From contig NZ_JBFRYB010000001.1 of NCBI RefSeq assembly GCF_040892595.1, forward strand, positions 1,736,001 to 1,800,000: 64,000 nucleotides of DNA, written 5' to 3'. The position numbers were made by a program, and so were the translations under genes. Below the pieces are notes generated by a model. It saw nothing but the letters and a program-made list of their open reading frames with translations, was not told the origin of the DNA and did no database searches. This document shows, in pieces, positions 1-9,165 of the stretch. Each line of letters starts with the position of its first letter. Position 1 is the first letter of the stretch. This DNA comes from Zhongshania sp. R06B22. GTDB lineage: Bacteria > Pseudomonadota > Gammaproteobacteria > Pseudomonadales > Spongiibacteraceae.

Positions 1-128
1 ATATTGAGCAGTGGTTTATCTCCGAAGCTCTGCGTAAAGAGCAGGGTGTGATTACCCGTGCAGCTCAGTTGCTGGGACTGCAGCGCACAACTTTAGCCGA
101 GAAAATGAAGAAATTAGGTGTGTTGTAA
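1..128 (+). CDS. fleQ: FleQ C-terminus (partial): flagellar master regulator
   Basis: Only the last 41 codons lie in the window; the frame runs in from the left edge and stops with TAA at 126-128. The visible part is a Fis-type helix-turn-helix: ARAAQLLGLQ-type helices followed by RTTLAEKMKKLGV, the way FleQ/FlrA proteins end. FleQ is the sigma-54-dependent activator at the top of the polar flagellar hierarchy and normally sits just upstream of fleSR and fliE. The following gene order and the sigma-54 promoters downstream fit this. The AAA+ domain is outside the window, so another sigma-54 activator cannot be excluded from this fragment alone. Confidence 0.75.
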   Translation, partial: IEQWFISEALRKEQGVITRAAQLLGLQRTTLAEKMKKLGVL

Positions 129-434
129 TCCATTATGATTACTCCGCTTGCTTATTAGCTAGGGCCCATAATAATAAGTATCCCGCCTTAGTGCATTTTC
201 AGTGTTATTTAAACTCCTACATTAAAAACTAACGTCAATAATAAGTTGGTTTTGCACATAAAATAATTCCAAACTTTATCCCTTCCGTTTGCTTATAAAT
301 GGCGCCAAAAAACGCTCGCCAAAAAACCGTCGCGAATATCAATTTATACTATAACTTGTTGTTTTTGAACGGCTTTATATAGTGGCATGACGATTGCTTT
401 ATGTTTGGAAAGTAATTGATGTAGGCCTGCGACG
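129..434. other. intergenic region between fleQ and the fleR-like unit
   Basis: This is 306 bases of AT-rich DNA with no convincing gene of its own. It carries the sigma-54 promoter at 383-398. In pseudomonads and vibrios the histidine kinase gene fleS/flrB would follow fleQ at about this point; here there is no room for it. Confidence 0.7.
383..398 (+). promoter_or_regulatory. sigma-54 (-24/-12) promoter of the fleR-like/fliE unit
   Basis: The sequence TGGCATGACGATTGCT matches the sigma-54 consensus TGGCAC-N5-TTGCW at all but one position. The GG and GC dinucleotides have the required 10-base spacing. It ends 36 bases before the small ORF at 435 and about 215 bases before the fleR-like gene. 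FleQ is the expected activator. Confidence 0.85.
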
Positions 435-611
435 ATGACAAAAGATAAATCTAAGAACAATAGTTTCAATGGAAACAAAAATCTTATCGATAGTCGTTGC
501 TTGGATTTCTGTCATCGCGAAATAACATACGCCACGCAACGTTTACTTACGGAATTATCGATTGCAAAACGTCTCGCTGCGAATAGCCGTGCTACTAATG
601 GAGGTCGTTAA
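435..611 (+). CDS. small ORF between fleQ and fleR-like gene, 58 residues
   Basis: An ATG at 435 opens a 58-codon frame ending at TAA 609-611, one base before the fleR-like ATG at 613. It lies just downstream of the sigma-54 promoter, so it would be the first translated frame of the transcript. The product is basic and polar, with a possible helix near residues 28-52, and I recognise no domain. No good ribosome binding site precedes the ATG. It occupies the place where fleS normally lies. It may be a real small gene, a remnant of fleS or of the lost receiver domain, or untranslated leader. Confidence 0.35.
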   Translation: MTKDKSKNNSFNGNKNLIDSRCLDFCHREITYATQRLLTELSIAKRLAANSRATNGGR

Positions 612-612
612 G

Positions 613-1611
613 ATGGCTGATCTAATTATAGCCGATAAGGCATCAAAATCAGTACAAGAGCTCGCGTCTCGTGTTGCTAAGACTGATGCGACCGTATTGA
701 TAAGTGGTCCGAGTGGCGCTGGTAAAGAAGTTTATGCACGTTTTATTCACAGTCAGTCTCGGCGTTCCGAAGCGCCATTTATTGCTTTGAATTGCGCAGC
801 GATTCCAGAAAACATGCTTGAAGCCATGCTGTTCGGTTATGAAAAAGGTGCGTTTACCGGGGCGATCAGTAGCCATACAGGGAAGTTCGAGCAGGCTCAG
901 GGAGGAACTTTATTACTTGACGAAATTTCAGAGATGGACCTCGGCTTGCAAAGCAAGCTTTTGCGGGTATTGCAGGAGCGTGAGCTAGAGCGTTTAGGTA
1001 GCAGGAAAACGCTGAAACTTGATGTCCGGGTTATTGCAACGAGCAACCAGGATGTTCGCGCGGCAGTTCGCGAAGGTGAATTTCGTGAGGATTTGTTTTA
1101 TCGCCTAAATGTTTTCCCCTTGTTCGTCCCCAGTCTTGCTGAGCGTCGTGGCGATATTTTGCCTCTTGCATATCACTTTTTGGGTCGCGATAGCAGTGTC
1201 CGTGATCCCTCTGTCATGTTGAATGAGGAGGTGATTCATAAATTATTGGCCTATGCATGGCCTGGCAATGTTCGCGAACTGGATAACGTGATTCAGCGCG
1301 CTTTGATTTTGAGACAGGAAGACGTCATCACTGAGCGAGATATTCAATTTGAAACTGGATTGAGATTTGTCAGTGATTTTGACGAGCACTTTGATCGTGC
1401 TGCTGCCGAGAATACGGTTGGAGAGGTGCAGTCTAGTGATAATGGCGGTGTACTGGGTGGATACATGCGGGATCAGGAGCGCCGCGTTATAACGGACGCC
1501 CTGCAAATGGGGCGATCTAAAAAAGAGGCAGCTGAAATCCTCGGTATTAGCCCGCGGACTTTGCGCTACAAGCTCGCACGCTTGCGTGAACAACGTTATA
1601 TCGCCGGTTAA
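613..1611 (+). CDS. FleR/FlrC-like sigma-54 activator lacking a receiver domain
   Basis: This 332-residue protein starts directly with a sigma-54 interaction AAA+ domain: Walker A GPSGAGKE at residues 32-39, the sigma-54 loop GAFTGA at 79-84, Walker B LLLDE near 100-104 and the R-finger region [14 protein letters not shown]. It ends in a Fis-type HTH ([19 protein letters not shown]). FleR/FlrC normally has an N-terminal phosphoacceptor domain of about 120 residues and is driven by the kinase FleS; both are absent. The ATG at 613 is preceded by GGAGG at 600-604 with good spacing, so a further 5' start is unlikely. It probably activates the class III genes (fliE onward) without phosphorylation control. 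fliE follows after 11 bases. Confidence 0.85.
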   Translation: MADLIIADKASKSVQELASRVAKTDATVLISGPSGAGKEVYARFIHSQSRRSEAPFIALNCAAIPENMLEAMLFGYEKGAFTGAISSHTGKFEQAQGGTLLLDEISEMDLGLQSKLLRVLQERELERLGSRKTLKLDVRVIATSNQDVRAAVREGEFREDLFYRLNVFPLFVPSLAERRGDILPLAYHFLGRDSSVRDPSVMLNEEVIHKLLAYAWPGNVRELDNVIQRALILRQEDVITERDIQFETGLRFVSDFDEHFDRAAAENTVGEVQSSDNGGVLGGYMRDQERRVITDALQMGRSKKEAAEILGISPRTLRYKLARLREQRYIAG

Positions 1612-1622
1612 GGAGTAGAGAC

Positions 1623-1970
1623 ATGTCAGATATGCGCGTAGACCAAATTCTCACTCAGATTCGCTCACTCCGCGACCAAACTGCGGTCTCTGGGCCCGAA
1701 GGCGGCACAAATAGCCTGGGCGCTATAAATGTGGGTGGCACGCCGAAAGTCGATTTTGGCTCGGTACTTAAGCAGTCCATTGACTCCGTAAATGATATGC
1801 AGAAAAGCGCTGGTACATTGCGTAACGCCTTCGAGCGCGGAGACCCAGATGTGAGCTTGACCGAGGTGATGGTTAGCTCGGAGAAGTCTTCGGTTAGTTT
1901 TAAAGCCATGGTAGAAGTGCGCAATAAATTTGTAGAGGCTTATCAAGAAGTGATGAGGATGTCGATGTAA
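1623..1970 (+). CDS. fliE: FliE, flagellar hook-basal body junction protein
   Basis: The 115-residue product has the FliE C-terminal helix pattern (VMVSSEKSSVSFKAMVEVRNK followed by VEAYQEVMRMSM), which is typical for this rod-MS ring adaptor. FliE joins the FliF ring to the proximal rod in the periplasm and is one of the first substrates of the flagellar export gate. AAGGAG at 1610-1615 precedes the ATG at good spacing. The gene sits between the fleR-like activator and fliF, the usual order in polar flagellar loci. Confidence 0.93.
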   Translation: MSDMRVDQILTQIRSLRDQTAVSGPEGGTNSLGAINVGGTPKVDFGSVLKQSIDSVNDMQKSAGTLRNAFERGDPDVSLTEVMVSSEKSSVSFKAMVEVRNKFVEAYQEVMRMSM

Positions 1971-2009
1971 TGGCAGGTATCAGCGTAATCGTGACGGTGG
2001 AGAATCATC

Positions 2010-3641
2010 ATGGCCGAAACTAAAGCAAACCCACCCGCCAATTTGTTGGCGCAGCTGGCAGGGAATGACGTTCTGCGCCAATTACTTATATTAGTGGGAA
2101 TTGCCGCCAGTGTTGCTGTCGGGGTGGCGGCAGTAATGTGGTCGCAGGGTAGTGATTACCGCACTTTATACGCCAATGTTGAGCCGCAGCGGGCTGCCGG
2201 CGTTGTCGATGCACTAACTGCTGCGGGTATCCCTTATAAAATTGAAGACGGTACTGGGTCTATCATGGTACCAACGAAGCAGTTGCATGACGCGCGTATC
2301 AAACTTGCTGGGCAGGGCGTTATGCGTGATGGGTCTGGTATGGCTATGCTAGAGCAGGAACAAGGCTTTGGTGTTAGTGAATTTATGCAGTCTAAGAAAT
2401 TTCATTACGCCTTAGAGCAGGAGTTGGGCCGAACGATTGAAAGTATGCATCAAGTGCGCAAGGCACGGGTGCATTTGGCCATTCCCAAGCAATCAGTATT
2501 TGTTCGTGACCGCAAAGCGGCTAGTGCGTCAATTATGTTAGATGTGTTCCCCGGCAGCATTATCGACAAGCAAAATGTGGGAGCTATTGTGAATCTGGTA
2601 GCGTCAAGTATCACCGGTTTATCACCCGATCAAGTTACTGTAGTCGACCAGCAGGGGCAGCAATTGTCTTCTCAGGACGACCAGGACGACCTGGGGCTGA
2701 GCTCGCGTCAATTTACTTATCGTCAGCGTATTGAAGAGTCTTATCAGAGAAATATTGAAGAGTTATTGGGCCCCTTGGCCGACGCCGGTCAAGTGCGCGT
2801 TAAGGTGGCTGCAGATATTGATTTTTCCAGTGCCGAGCAAAGTCGCGAAAGCTGGAGTCCAGAAAGTAAGGTGGTTCGCAGCGAGCAGATAAATGAGCAG
2901 ATGAGCGGTGATGTGAACGCCAATGCCAGCGGTATTCCTGGCGCTTTAACTAATCAGCCGCCAACTAACGGCGCAGGGAATAACAATGGGGCGGCGGATA
3001 CCGGTAACCGATCTATTGTTCGTAATTACGAAATAGAGCGAATTCTGAATTATTCATCGACACCGACTGGCACGGTTCGTCGGCTCTCGGTTGCAGTGGT
3101 GGTGGCTAATCGTCAAGGCACTGATGCAGAGGGTCAAAGTACATTGGTAGAAGTGTCACCGGTAGAGTTGGAAAAACTGAATTTGTTGGTGCGAGATGCT
3201 ATCGGTTTTGACGCGACCCGCGGTGATCGAGTCACCGTAGTTTCTGCCGATTTTATACCCCAAGAAAATATTGAAATGGAAACGGTTGAAACGGCTTTCT
3301 GGGAGCAAGCATGGTTTGCAAATCTGATTAAGCAGTCGCTGGTTGGTATAGGCGTATTGTTTATTATTTTCGCCATCCTGCGCCCCGGAATGCGGACATT
3401 AATGAATGCGCAGGTTAACGCCGCGCATGCCGCGCCTCGGGCCTTAGCAGGTGGCGGGGAAGCTGGTGTCAGCGGTGAGGTATTGCACCCTGCGATAGCC
3501 GCACTAGGTGCACCACCTATGGAGGGACGTATGGGCTTTGAAGATAAGATGACTGAGGTGCGCTCGGTGGTGGATGAGAATCCACAGCGGGTTGCTCAAG
3601 TAATGAAAAAATGGGTGGCAGAAGAAAATGGCAAATCCTGA
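2010..3641 (+). CDS. fliF: FliF, flagellar MS-ring protein
   Basis: This is a 543-residue inner-membrane protein. A first membrane segment lies at about residues 24-46 and a second at about 435-458. Between them are the ring-building YscJ/FliF domain (for example DYRTLYANVEPQ) and the FliF C-domain with a Gly/Asn-rich linker near 295-330. The cytoplasmic tail (VRSVVDENPQRVAQVMKKWV) is the part that binds FliG. FliF forms the MS ring, the base on which the C-ring and the export gate assemble. The stop overlaps the start of fliG by 14 bases, so the two rotor genes are translationally coupled. The start is preceded by GGTGGAG. Confidence 0.95.
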   Translation: MAETKANPPANLLAQLAGNDVLRQLLILVGIAASVAVGVAAVMWSQGSDYRTLYANVEPQRAAGVVDALTAAGIPYKIEDGTGSIMVPTKQLHDARIKLAGQGVMRDGSGMAMLEQEQGFGVSEFMQSKKFHYALEQELGRTIESMHQVRKARVHLAIPKQSVFVRDRKAASASIMLDVFPGSIIDKQNVGAIVNLVASSITGLSPDQVTVVDQQGQQLSSQDDQDDLGLSSRQFTYRQRIEESYQRNIEELLGPLADAGQVRVKVAADIDFSSAEQSRESWSPESKVVRSEQINEQMSGDVNANASGIPGALTNQPPTNGAGNNNGAADTGNRSIVRNYEIERILNYSSTPTGTVRRLSVAVVVANRQGTDAEGQSTLVEVSPVELEKLNLLVRDAIGFDATRGDRVTVVSADFIPQENIEMETVETAFWEQAWFANLIKQSLVGIGVLFIIFAILRPGMRTLMNAQVNAAHAAPRALAGGGEAGVSGEVLHPAIAALGAPPMEGRMGFEDKMTEVRSVVDENPQRVAQVMKKWVAEENGKS

Positions 3642-4650
3642 GATGGCGACGAATTCCGGCGGTAGCGGCAGCGAGAAGGCAGCTTTATTCTTGCTGATGC
3701 TCGGTGAAGAGCAAGCGTCCAAGGTACTAAAGTTTGTAGAGCCATACGAGGTTGAACGAATCGGCACCGCTATGGCGTCTATTCGCAGTGTAGACAATCG
3801 TTTGGCCGAGGCCGTCGTAGATGACTTCCGTAGCGCCTTGCATCAAGAAACCTCCCTAGGTGTGGGTGTGCATGGCTATGTGCGTAAGTTATTTACTTCA
3901 ACCTTAGGTGATCAAAAAGGCAGTACCTTAGCTGATCGGGTTCTCGGTGATGAAGAAACCCAGGAAATGAGCTCCCTGCGCTGGTTGGAGCCAGAGGCAT
4001 TGCTTCACATGATGCAGGATGAGCACCCCCAGATTATCGCCATTACCATGGCGCATATGGATCAGGCTCAGGCAGTCGCGGTGCTCAAACAGATGCCGCC
4101 TGCACTACAAGACGATATCGTGATGCGTATTGCCAATATGCAAACCATTCCCCAGTCAGCTATGCGCCAATTACAGACCGTGCTCAAGAAAAAACTGTCT
4201 GTAACCGCGACCTTTAAAAACCGTAAAATTGATGGTGCCAAGACCGTTGCAGGCATTATGAATGGCTTAGATCCCGATTCTGAAACTCGCATTCTGGAGG
4301 TGGTCGCCAAAGAAAATCAATCCCTCTCTGATCGCATCCAAGACCTGATGTTTGTGTTCGGTAATCTCATCAATATTCCTGACAAGGGCATTCAATTACT
4401 GTTGCGCGAAGTCGGTTCCGATGTGCTGCCAATGGCACTTAAAGGCGCCGATGAGCAGGTGCGTGAGAAGATCTTAGGAAATATGTCTAAGCGCGCTCGC
4501 GAGATGTTGCTTGAAGACATGGAGTCACGTGGCCCCATGAAGCTAAGCGATGTTGAAGCTGCCCAGAAGGATATATTGGCGGTGGCAAGAAAGCTTGCAG
4601 ATGCTGGCCAAATTGACTTGGGTCGCGGTGGTGGCGATGACTACGTTTAA
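3628..4650 (+). CDS. fliG: FliG, flagellar motor switch protein
   Basis: The 340-residue protein shows FliG organisation: an N-terminal FliF-binding part (EKAALFLLMLGEEQASKVLKF), a middle domain with the EHPQ motif (DEHPQIIAITMAHM, about residue 131) and a C-terminal torque domain with alternating charged residues (ADEQVREKILGNMSKRARE). FliG sits on the cytoplasmic face of the MS ring and contacts the stator. The gene overlaps fliF. A second in-frame ATG at 3643 is a possible alternative start. Confidence 0.95.
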   Translation: MANPEMATNSGGSGSEKAALFLLMLGEEQASKVLKFVEPYEVERIGTAMASIRSVDNRLAEAVVDDFRSALHQETSLGVGVHGYVRKLFTSTLGDQKGSTLADRVLGDEETQEMSSLRWLEPEALLHMMQDEHPQIIAITMAHMDQAQAVAVLKQMPPALQDDIVMRIANMQTIPQSAMRQLQTVLKKKLSVTATFKNRKIDGAKTVAGIMNGLDPDSETRILEVVAKENQSLSDRIQDLMFVFGNLINIPDKGIQLLLREVGSDVLPMALKGADEQVREKILGNMSKRAREMLLEDMESRGPMKLSDVEAAQKDILAVARKLADAGQIDLGRGGGDDYV

Positions 4651-4720
4651 TGGGATTGGTTGTTTGGTGTCGATTAGTCTCGCCGTCACCTTGCGAGTTA
4701 TAGGGAATTAGGAAGCTAGT

Positions 4721-5437
4721 ATGGCAGATATCTTTCAGGTCTTTAGTCCCCGCGTTGTAGCCGCGGATGCGCAAGCCCAAGAGCCGCCGGTGAAGAGCCC
4801 GGTTGATGAGCGAGGGTATCAAACGTGGGTGCCACCGCGGGTTAGCGGTGCGGTAGCCAACACGGCTGCAGCGAAAAAAGAATCATCGCCCCATAGCGAC
4901 CTGCCAAATGAAGCGGATCTTGCCCGTGAAGCCGCTAAAAAACAGGGTTTCGAGCAAGGACTTGCAGAGGGACACGCCGAGGCTAAGCGCATACTTGCCG
5001 AACAAAGCCAGCAACTACAACTGGCAATGGCAGCCTTGCGCGAGCCGCAAAAATGGGTGGATACCGAGCTAGAGCGTGAATTATTGGCCATGACCCTGAC
5101 CTTGTCTCGCCAGCTTTTGCGACATGAGTTGAGTGTTCGGCCGGAATTGATTGAAAACCTAGTGCATCAGGCCATCGAGGCCTTACCGCTGACCAGCGGC
5201 GACTTAAATATTTATCTTAACCCCGCCGATGTTGATGTGTTGCGTGAACTAGCGGCGGAGCACGGCGAGCCAATCGAATCGTCATGGATTCTTCTAGAAG
5301 ACCCTAGTGTGAGCCGCGGCGGATGCCGTATCAGCAATGACTGCTCGCGTATTGACGAGGAGCTTGAAACTCGACTGCAGCGCATTACGGCTGAAATGTT
5401 GGGTGAGCAAACGGAATTAACGCCTGCCCATGGCTGA
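4721..5437 (+). CDS. fliH: FliH, flagellar export ATPase regulator
   Basis: This 238-residue soluble protein has a variable N-terminus, a helical region around residues 68-90 with the FliH-type glycine spacing (KKQGFEQGLAEGHAEAKR), and a C-terminal domain like V-ATPase subunit E. FliH binds FliI and docks it on the export gate and C-ring. It lies between fliG and fliI, as in most gammaproteobacteria. The 70-base gap after fliG holds only the GGAAG ribosome binding site. Confidence 0.9.
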   Translation: MADIFQVFSPRVVAADAQAQEPPVKSPVDERGYQTWVPPRVSGAVANTAAAKKESSPHSDLPNEADLAREAAKKQGFEQGLAEGHAEAKRILAEQSQQLQLAMAALREPQKWVDTELERELLAMTLTLSRQLLRHELSVRPELIENLVHQAIEALPLTSGDLNIYLNPADVDVLRELAAEHGEPIESSWILLEDPSVSRGGCRISNDCSRIDEELETRLQRITAEMLGEQTELTPAHG

Positions 5438-5479
5438 GTACATCGCGGCAATACCACTGCAGTATAAGAGTAAGTGTTT

Positions 5480-6820
5480 ATGACAGTATCAGCTCGCGGC
5501 GAACTGACGGCAAAATTCGCACAGTATCGTCAACGTCTCAGTGGTGCTGATCGGCCGGTGGTCGAAGGCCAGCTTAAACGTGTGGTCGGCACCATGCTAG
5601 AGGCGGTGGGTTGCAAGGCGCCAGTGGGCGGTTACTGCCTGGTGGAAGCGGCTGATGGCGAATGGCTAGAAACTGAGGTGGTTGGCTTTGCCACCGACAA
5701 AATCTTATTAATGCCCACTGGTGAATTGCGCGGGGTAATGCCAAATGCCCGAGTGATACCTATTGAAAAGGGCTCAGACTTCCCGGTTGGCGACGGTCTC
5801 TTGGGGCGGGTGCTAGATGGCGCAGCAAGACCCCTAGACGGCAAAGGCCCGCTGCAATGCAGTCAGACACGCTCCATCTCAGGCGTGCCTATAAACCCTT
5901 TGTTACGCCAGCCTATACGCGAGCCGCTGGATGTTGGGGTGCGCTCTATCAACGCCTTACTCACAGTAGGTCGCGGCCAGCGACTTGGCCTTTTTGCCGG
6001 CAGTGGTGTGGGTAAAAGCGTACTCCTGGGTATGATGACCCGATTCACAGAAGCGGATGTGGTGGTAGTAGGTCTTATTGGCGAACGTGGCCGAGAAGTA
6101 AAAGAATTTATCGACAGCATTTTAGGTACAGAAGATATGAAGCGCGCGGTGGTCATCGCCACGCCCGCAGATCACCCGCCACTGATGCGTATGCGGGGTG
6201 CTTGGCTAGCAACATCTATCGCCGAACACTTCCGTGATCAGGGTAAGCAGGTGTTACTACTTATGGATTCTCTCACTCGTTTCGCTCAAGCTCAACGTGA
6301 GGTTGCGCTGGCCACGGGTGAGCCGCCGGCGACCAAAGGGTATCCGCCATCGGTATTTGCGCGCTTACCAGCCTTGGTCGAACGAGCGGGTAATGGCGCG
6401 GCAGGCGGTGGATCAATCACCGCATTCTATACCGTTCTTGCGGAGGGCGATGATCAGAATGATCCGATTGTCGACTCGGCTAGGGCGATACTAGATGGGC
6501 ATGTGGTCTTGTCGCGGGCCCTTGCCGATGCTGGGCATTTTCCAGCCATAGATATTGAGCGGTCAGTGAGTCGAGCCATGAACGATGTCACCGACAAAAG
6601 TCACCAAGATCAGGTTCGCTACTTTCGGCAGATGTATTCGCTGTACCAGCAGAATAAAGATCTGATTACGATCGGAGCCTACCAACCGGGCAGTGACGCT
6701 CGCCTAGACGAGGCGGTATCGGCATGGCCTAGAATGGTGAAGTTTCTACAGCAGGCCTATGACGAGTCTGAGGGCTTTGATAGGTCACTAGATCAGTTAA
6801 GTGTCTTGCTAGACGAATAA
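5480..6820 (+). CDS. fliI: FliI, flagellum-specific ATP synthase (export ATPase)
   Basis: The 446-residue protein is a clear F1-beta-like ATPase: P-loop [14 protein letters not shown] near residue 168, the [10 protein letters not shown] motif, the Walker B stretch [20 protein letters not shown], and the [18 protein letters not shown] signature of type III export ATPases. It energises unfolding and delivery of flagellar substrates at the cytoplasmic gate. I prefer the ATG at 5480 because an AAGAG lies 9 bases upstream; a GTG two codons earlier at 5474 is the alternative. Confidence 0.96.
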   Translation: MTVSARGELTAKFAQYRQRLSGADRPVVEGQLKRVVGTMLEAVGCKAPVGGYCLVEAADGEWLETEVVGFATDKILLMPTGELRGVMPNARVIPIEKGSDFPVGDGLLGRVLDGAARPLDGKGPLQCSQTRSISGVPINPLLRQPIREPLDVGVRSINALLTVGRGQRLGLFAGSGVGKSVLLGMMTRFTEADVVVVGLIGERGREVKEFIDSILGTEDMKRAVVIATPADHPPLMRMRGAWLATSIAEHFRDQGKQVLLLMDSLTRFAQAQREVALATGEPPATKGYPPSVFARLPALVERAGNGAAGGGSITAFYTVLAEGDDQNDPIVDSARAILDGHVVLSRALADAGHFPAIDIERSVSRAMNDVTDKSHQDQVRYFRQMYSLYQQNKDLITIGAYQPGSDARLDEAVSAWPRMVKFLQQAYDESEGFDRSLDQLSVLLDE

Positions 6821-6885
6821 TCAAGTAGTCGGTGTGGCACCCATCGCAGTAGCATTTTCGCAGTCACGTGGTAAGAGGTCTGACA

Positions 6886-7347
6886 ATGAAAAAATCCAAG
6901 CGTATGCAAACCGTTAATAGCATTGCTGAGCGGGACGAGCGAGAACAGGCCGATAAATTCTCAAAGAGCCAGCGACACTGCGAGGCCCAAAAAAATAAAT
7001 TAACAGAACTAAAGCAATATTATCAAGAATATGCAGACGCTAGTCGCAATCCGCGTGGTGAATTTTTAGATATAAACCGCTTGCAAGAATCCCGCGCCTT
7101 TATGGCCAAGTTGGCCACTGCGATTACCCAGCAGCGCGAAATAGTCCGTAAGACCGAACTTGCCATGAATACTGATCGCAAACATTGGATGGATTGTCGC
7201 CGCCGCGCAATGAGTATGCAAAAGCTCACTGAACGCTATGTTCATCAAGAATTATGCGAAGCGGAGGCAAGTGAACAGCGGGTAGCAGATGATCTAAGTA
7301 GTCAGCGCTTTGTTTGGGCTATGCGCCAAAATAGCGCGATGGCATAA
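6886..7347 (+). CDS. fliJ: FliJ, flagellar export chaperone/stalk protein
   Basis: This 153-residue protein is highly charged, with long helices rich in Glu, Gln, Arg and Lys (for example EREQADKFSKSQRHCEAQKN), the antiparallel coiled coil expected of FliJ. FliJ is the gamma-like stalk of the FliI hexamer and contacts FlhA. The ATG at 6886 has AAGAGG 8 bases upstream, so the longer GTG-started version from 6868 is unlikely. It follows fliI by 65 bases and precedes fliK. Confidence 0.85.
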   Translation: MKKSKRMQTVNSIAERDEREQADKFSKSQRHCEAQKNKLTELKQYYQEYADASRNPRGEFLDINRLQESRAFMAKLATAITQQREIVRKTELAMNTDRKHWMDCRRRAMSMQKLTERYVHQELCEAEASEQRVADDLSSQRFVWAMRQNSAMA

Positions 7348-7492
7348 ACATTGCCTATAACTATATGAATACAAAAATTTCGCCATAGATATTGCGTTAG
7401 ATTATTTCGTTAGGCGTATATAAATAGAATTTGTAAACCGATTTAGCCAGAAGTGAGTTACATTTCTAGACGTAACAAACAGGTCATACACG

Positions 7493-8785
7493 ATGCAGAA
7501 TAGTATTAGTCCAGCGTTACCTAAAGTAGACGGCAGTGCAAAGACCACTGCTCTGAGCAGCACGGGCAGTAGTGATGATGCTCAGCCAAGTACGCCATTT
7601 AATCAGTTGCTGAGCACCGCGCAAGGCGCGACACCAATTAAAGATATTGCAAGCTTTGAGTCAGCTGAAATGACGGGTGACCAGCAGCTTAGCGCAGACA
7701 TTGATATATTTTCCGACTCTTTAGCCGATGTCGGCTTTGGCGGCAAATTGATGCCTGAAGGCGGACAGGGCTTGCCGTTTTCTGCGCTTGAGTCTAGCGA
7801 AGTCTTAAGCAGCGTTGCACTTCAAGAAGATAGTGAAGATGGCGATGTTCTAGTGACCTGGCAGCAGTCGCAGATTGACTGGTTTAGGCAGTCCACTTCA
7901 CTAGTTTCTAATCAAGGCTCTACCGCTAGTGCTAGCTTGAATGCGGTGGCAGTGGGCCTCGATCTTGATACTAATGCAGCCAGAGGAAAATTTAGTGGGG
8001 GCGAGAACGTTGCTACTACTTTACTCAGCGTAAATGATAAAGGCAGCGACACTAAGGCAAATGTTGCCCTAACGGCAACAGTAGCTGGTGATTTAAGTAA
8101 GCCTACCACGGGTTTTGCGACCGCAATGCAGCTAAGTTCGGCGGCTAATGCACTACCAACTGTGAAGGCCGCTGGTCAGCCAATCGAATTAAAAGCTGAT
8201 TTGACCGCAGGCCTTGATCTCTTGTCTGCTGCGCCGACGCGAAGCACCGATAATAGCGCCGCAGTGCGCGCGCCCGTTAATTTAACGGTAACTCAAAATG
8301 CTTTGACTGATCCTGCTTGGTCACAGGCTATGGCTGCTAAAATTTCGTGGATGGGGGGAAATGGTGTGCACAGCGCCACCCTGCAACTTCGTCCGGCTGA
8401 GCTAGGTAGCATCCATATTCAATTGTCTATGCAGGGAGATACCACCTCTGTGCAAATTCAAACCCAGCATAAAGATACCTCCGATCTTATGGAAAAGATG
8501 ATGCCGCGCCTACACAGCGGTATGGAGAACCAAGGTTTGCGTCTAGAGGACGTTAAAGTTAGTCATAATCCGAACTTAAACGATGGCGGCGCCGCAAATA
8601 GTGGCCAGCAGTTTGCAGGACAGTCTGCGGGTGATCGTTCTGGCGCAGCCGATGACGGTCGCAATGGTATTAAGCAAAATGGTCTTGGTGAAAATGGTGT
8701 TGATGGCGTTGACGACGGCAGTTCCTCAGGGCTGCAGAACGCGACCGTAGTATTGCAAAACAGCGGAGTCGATTACTACGCTTAA
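7493..8785 (+). CDS. fliK: FliK, flagellar hook-length control protein
   Basis: The protein has 430 residues. Residues 1-270 are low-complexity, Ser/Ala/Thr/Asp-rich and probably disordered, like the FliK ruler. Residues 275-360 carry the conserved hook-length domain (ATLQLRPAELGSIHIQLSMQ, then SGMENQGLRLEDVKVS). FliK is exported during hook growth and its C-domain switches FlhB specificity. A Gly/Asn/Asp-rich tail follows. The preceding 145 bases (7348-7492) are AT-rich without a clear sigma-54 site. Confidence 0.9.
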   Translation: MQNSISPALPKVDGSAKTTALSSTGSSDDAQPSTPFNQLLSTAQGATPIKDIASFESAEMTGDQQLSADIDIFSDSLADVGFGGKLMPEGGQGLPFSALESSEVLSSVALQEDSEDGDVLVTWQQSQIDWFRQSTSLVSNQGSTASASLNAVAVGLDLDTNAARGKFSGGENVATTLLSVNDKGSDTKANVALTATVAGDLSKPTTGFATAMQLSSAANALPTVKAAGQPIELKADLTAGLDLLSAAPTRSTDNSAAVRAPVNLTVTQNALTDPAWSQAMAAKISWMGGNGVHSATLQLRPAELGSIHIQLSMQGDTTSVQIQTQHKDTSDLMEKMMPRLHSGMENQGLRLEDVKVSHNPNLNDGGAANSGQQFAGQSAGDRSGAADDGRNGIKQNGLGENGVDGVDDGSSSGLQNATVVLQNSGVDYYA

Positions 8786-8844
8786 GTGCTTATGCTGATG
8801 TCACTATTACTTACCAATATTTACACGCATAGATATCTCTTCTT

Positions 8845-8864
8845 GCCGGCGCTTATTCGCCGGC
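8845..8864 (+). terminator. hairpin, probable terminator after fliK
   Basis: A perfect 7-bp stem GCCGGCG/CGCCGGC with a 6-base loop lies 60 bases after the fliK stop. Only TT follows before AAG, so it is weak as an intrinsic terminator. Confidence 0.5.
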
Positions 8865-9098
8865 TTAAGCAAAATTTGATGGGGCTGGTTTTTAGCCGAG
8901 CTAGCCACACCATCTGCTTCTACTAGTTTTGTATTCCCCGCATAAAAGTTATCTGCGCGTACTCATGCTGTGGTTATTACTAATGGCCTGATTTCTCTGT
9001 ATTGCTACAGTGGCTCTGTGCTCAGCCGCTAGCGCCAAATTATTGTCGTTCTCCCGGATAATTTTCATAACGTATTGTTATTTAAGCTATTTATTGGT

Positions 9099-9114
9099 TG
9101 GCATAAGCTTTGCT
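9099..9114 (+). promoter_or_regulatory. sigma-54 promoter of fliL operon
   Basis: TGGCATAAGCTTTGCT fits TGGCAC-N5-TTGCW with one mismatch, and the GG-N10-GC spacing is exact. It lies 52 bases before the fliL ATG. It should drive fliLMNOPQR and flhB. Confidence 0.87.
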
Positions 9115-9165
9115 GTAACCCTATTAGAATGCTGATTTTTGGCGAAAAAGGAATTAGGAACAGGT

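Larger units (their letters stand above)
8786..9165. other. fliK-fliL intergenic region
   Basis: This is 380 bases without a gene. It contains a GC-rich hairpin (8845-8864) shortly after fliK and the sigma-54 promoter (9099-9114) before fliL, which split the flagellar cluster into two transcription units. Confidence 0.75.

Noticed and set aside
6851-6868. sigma-54-like TGGCACCCATCGCA before fliJ
   Set aside because: The GG to GC spacing is 8 bases instead of 10, so it would not be recognised.
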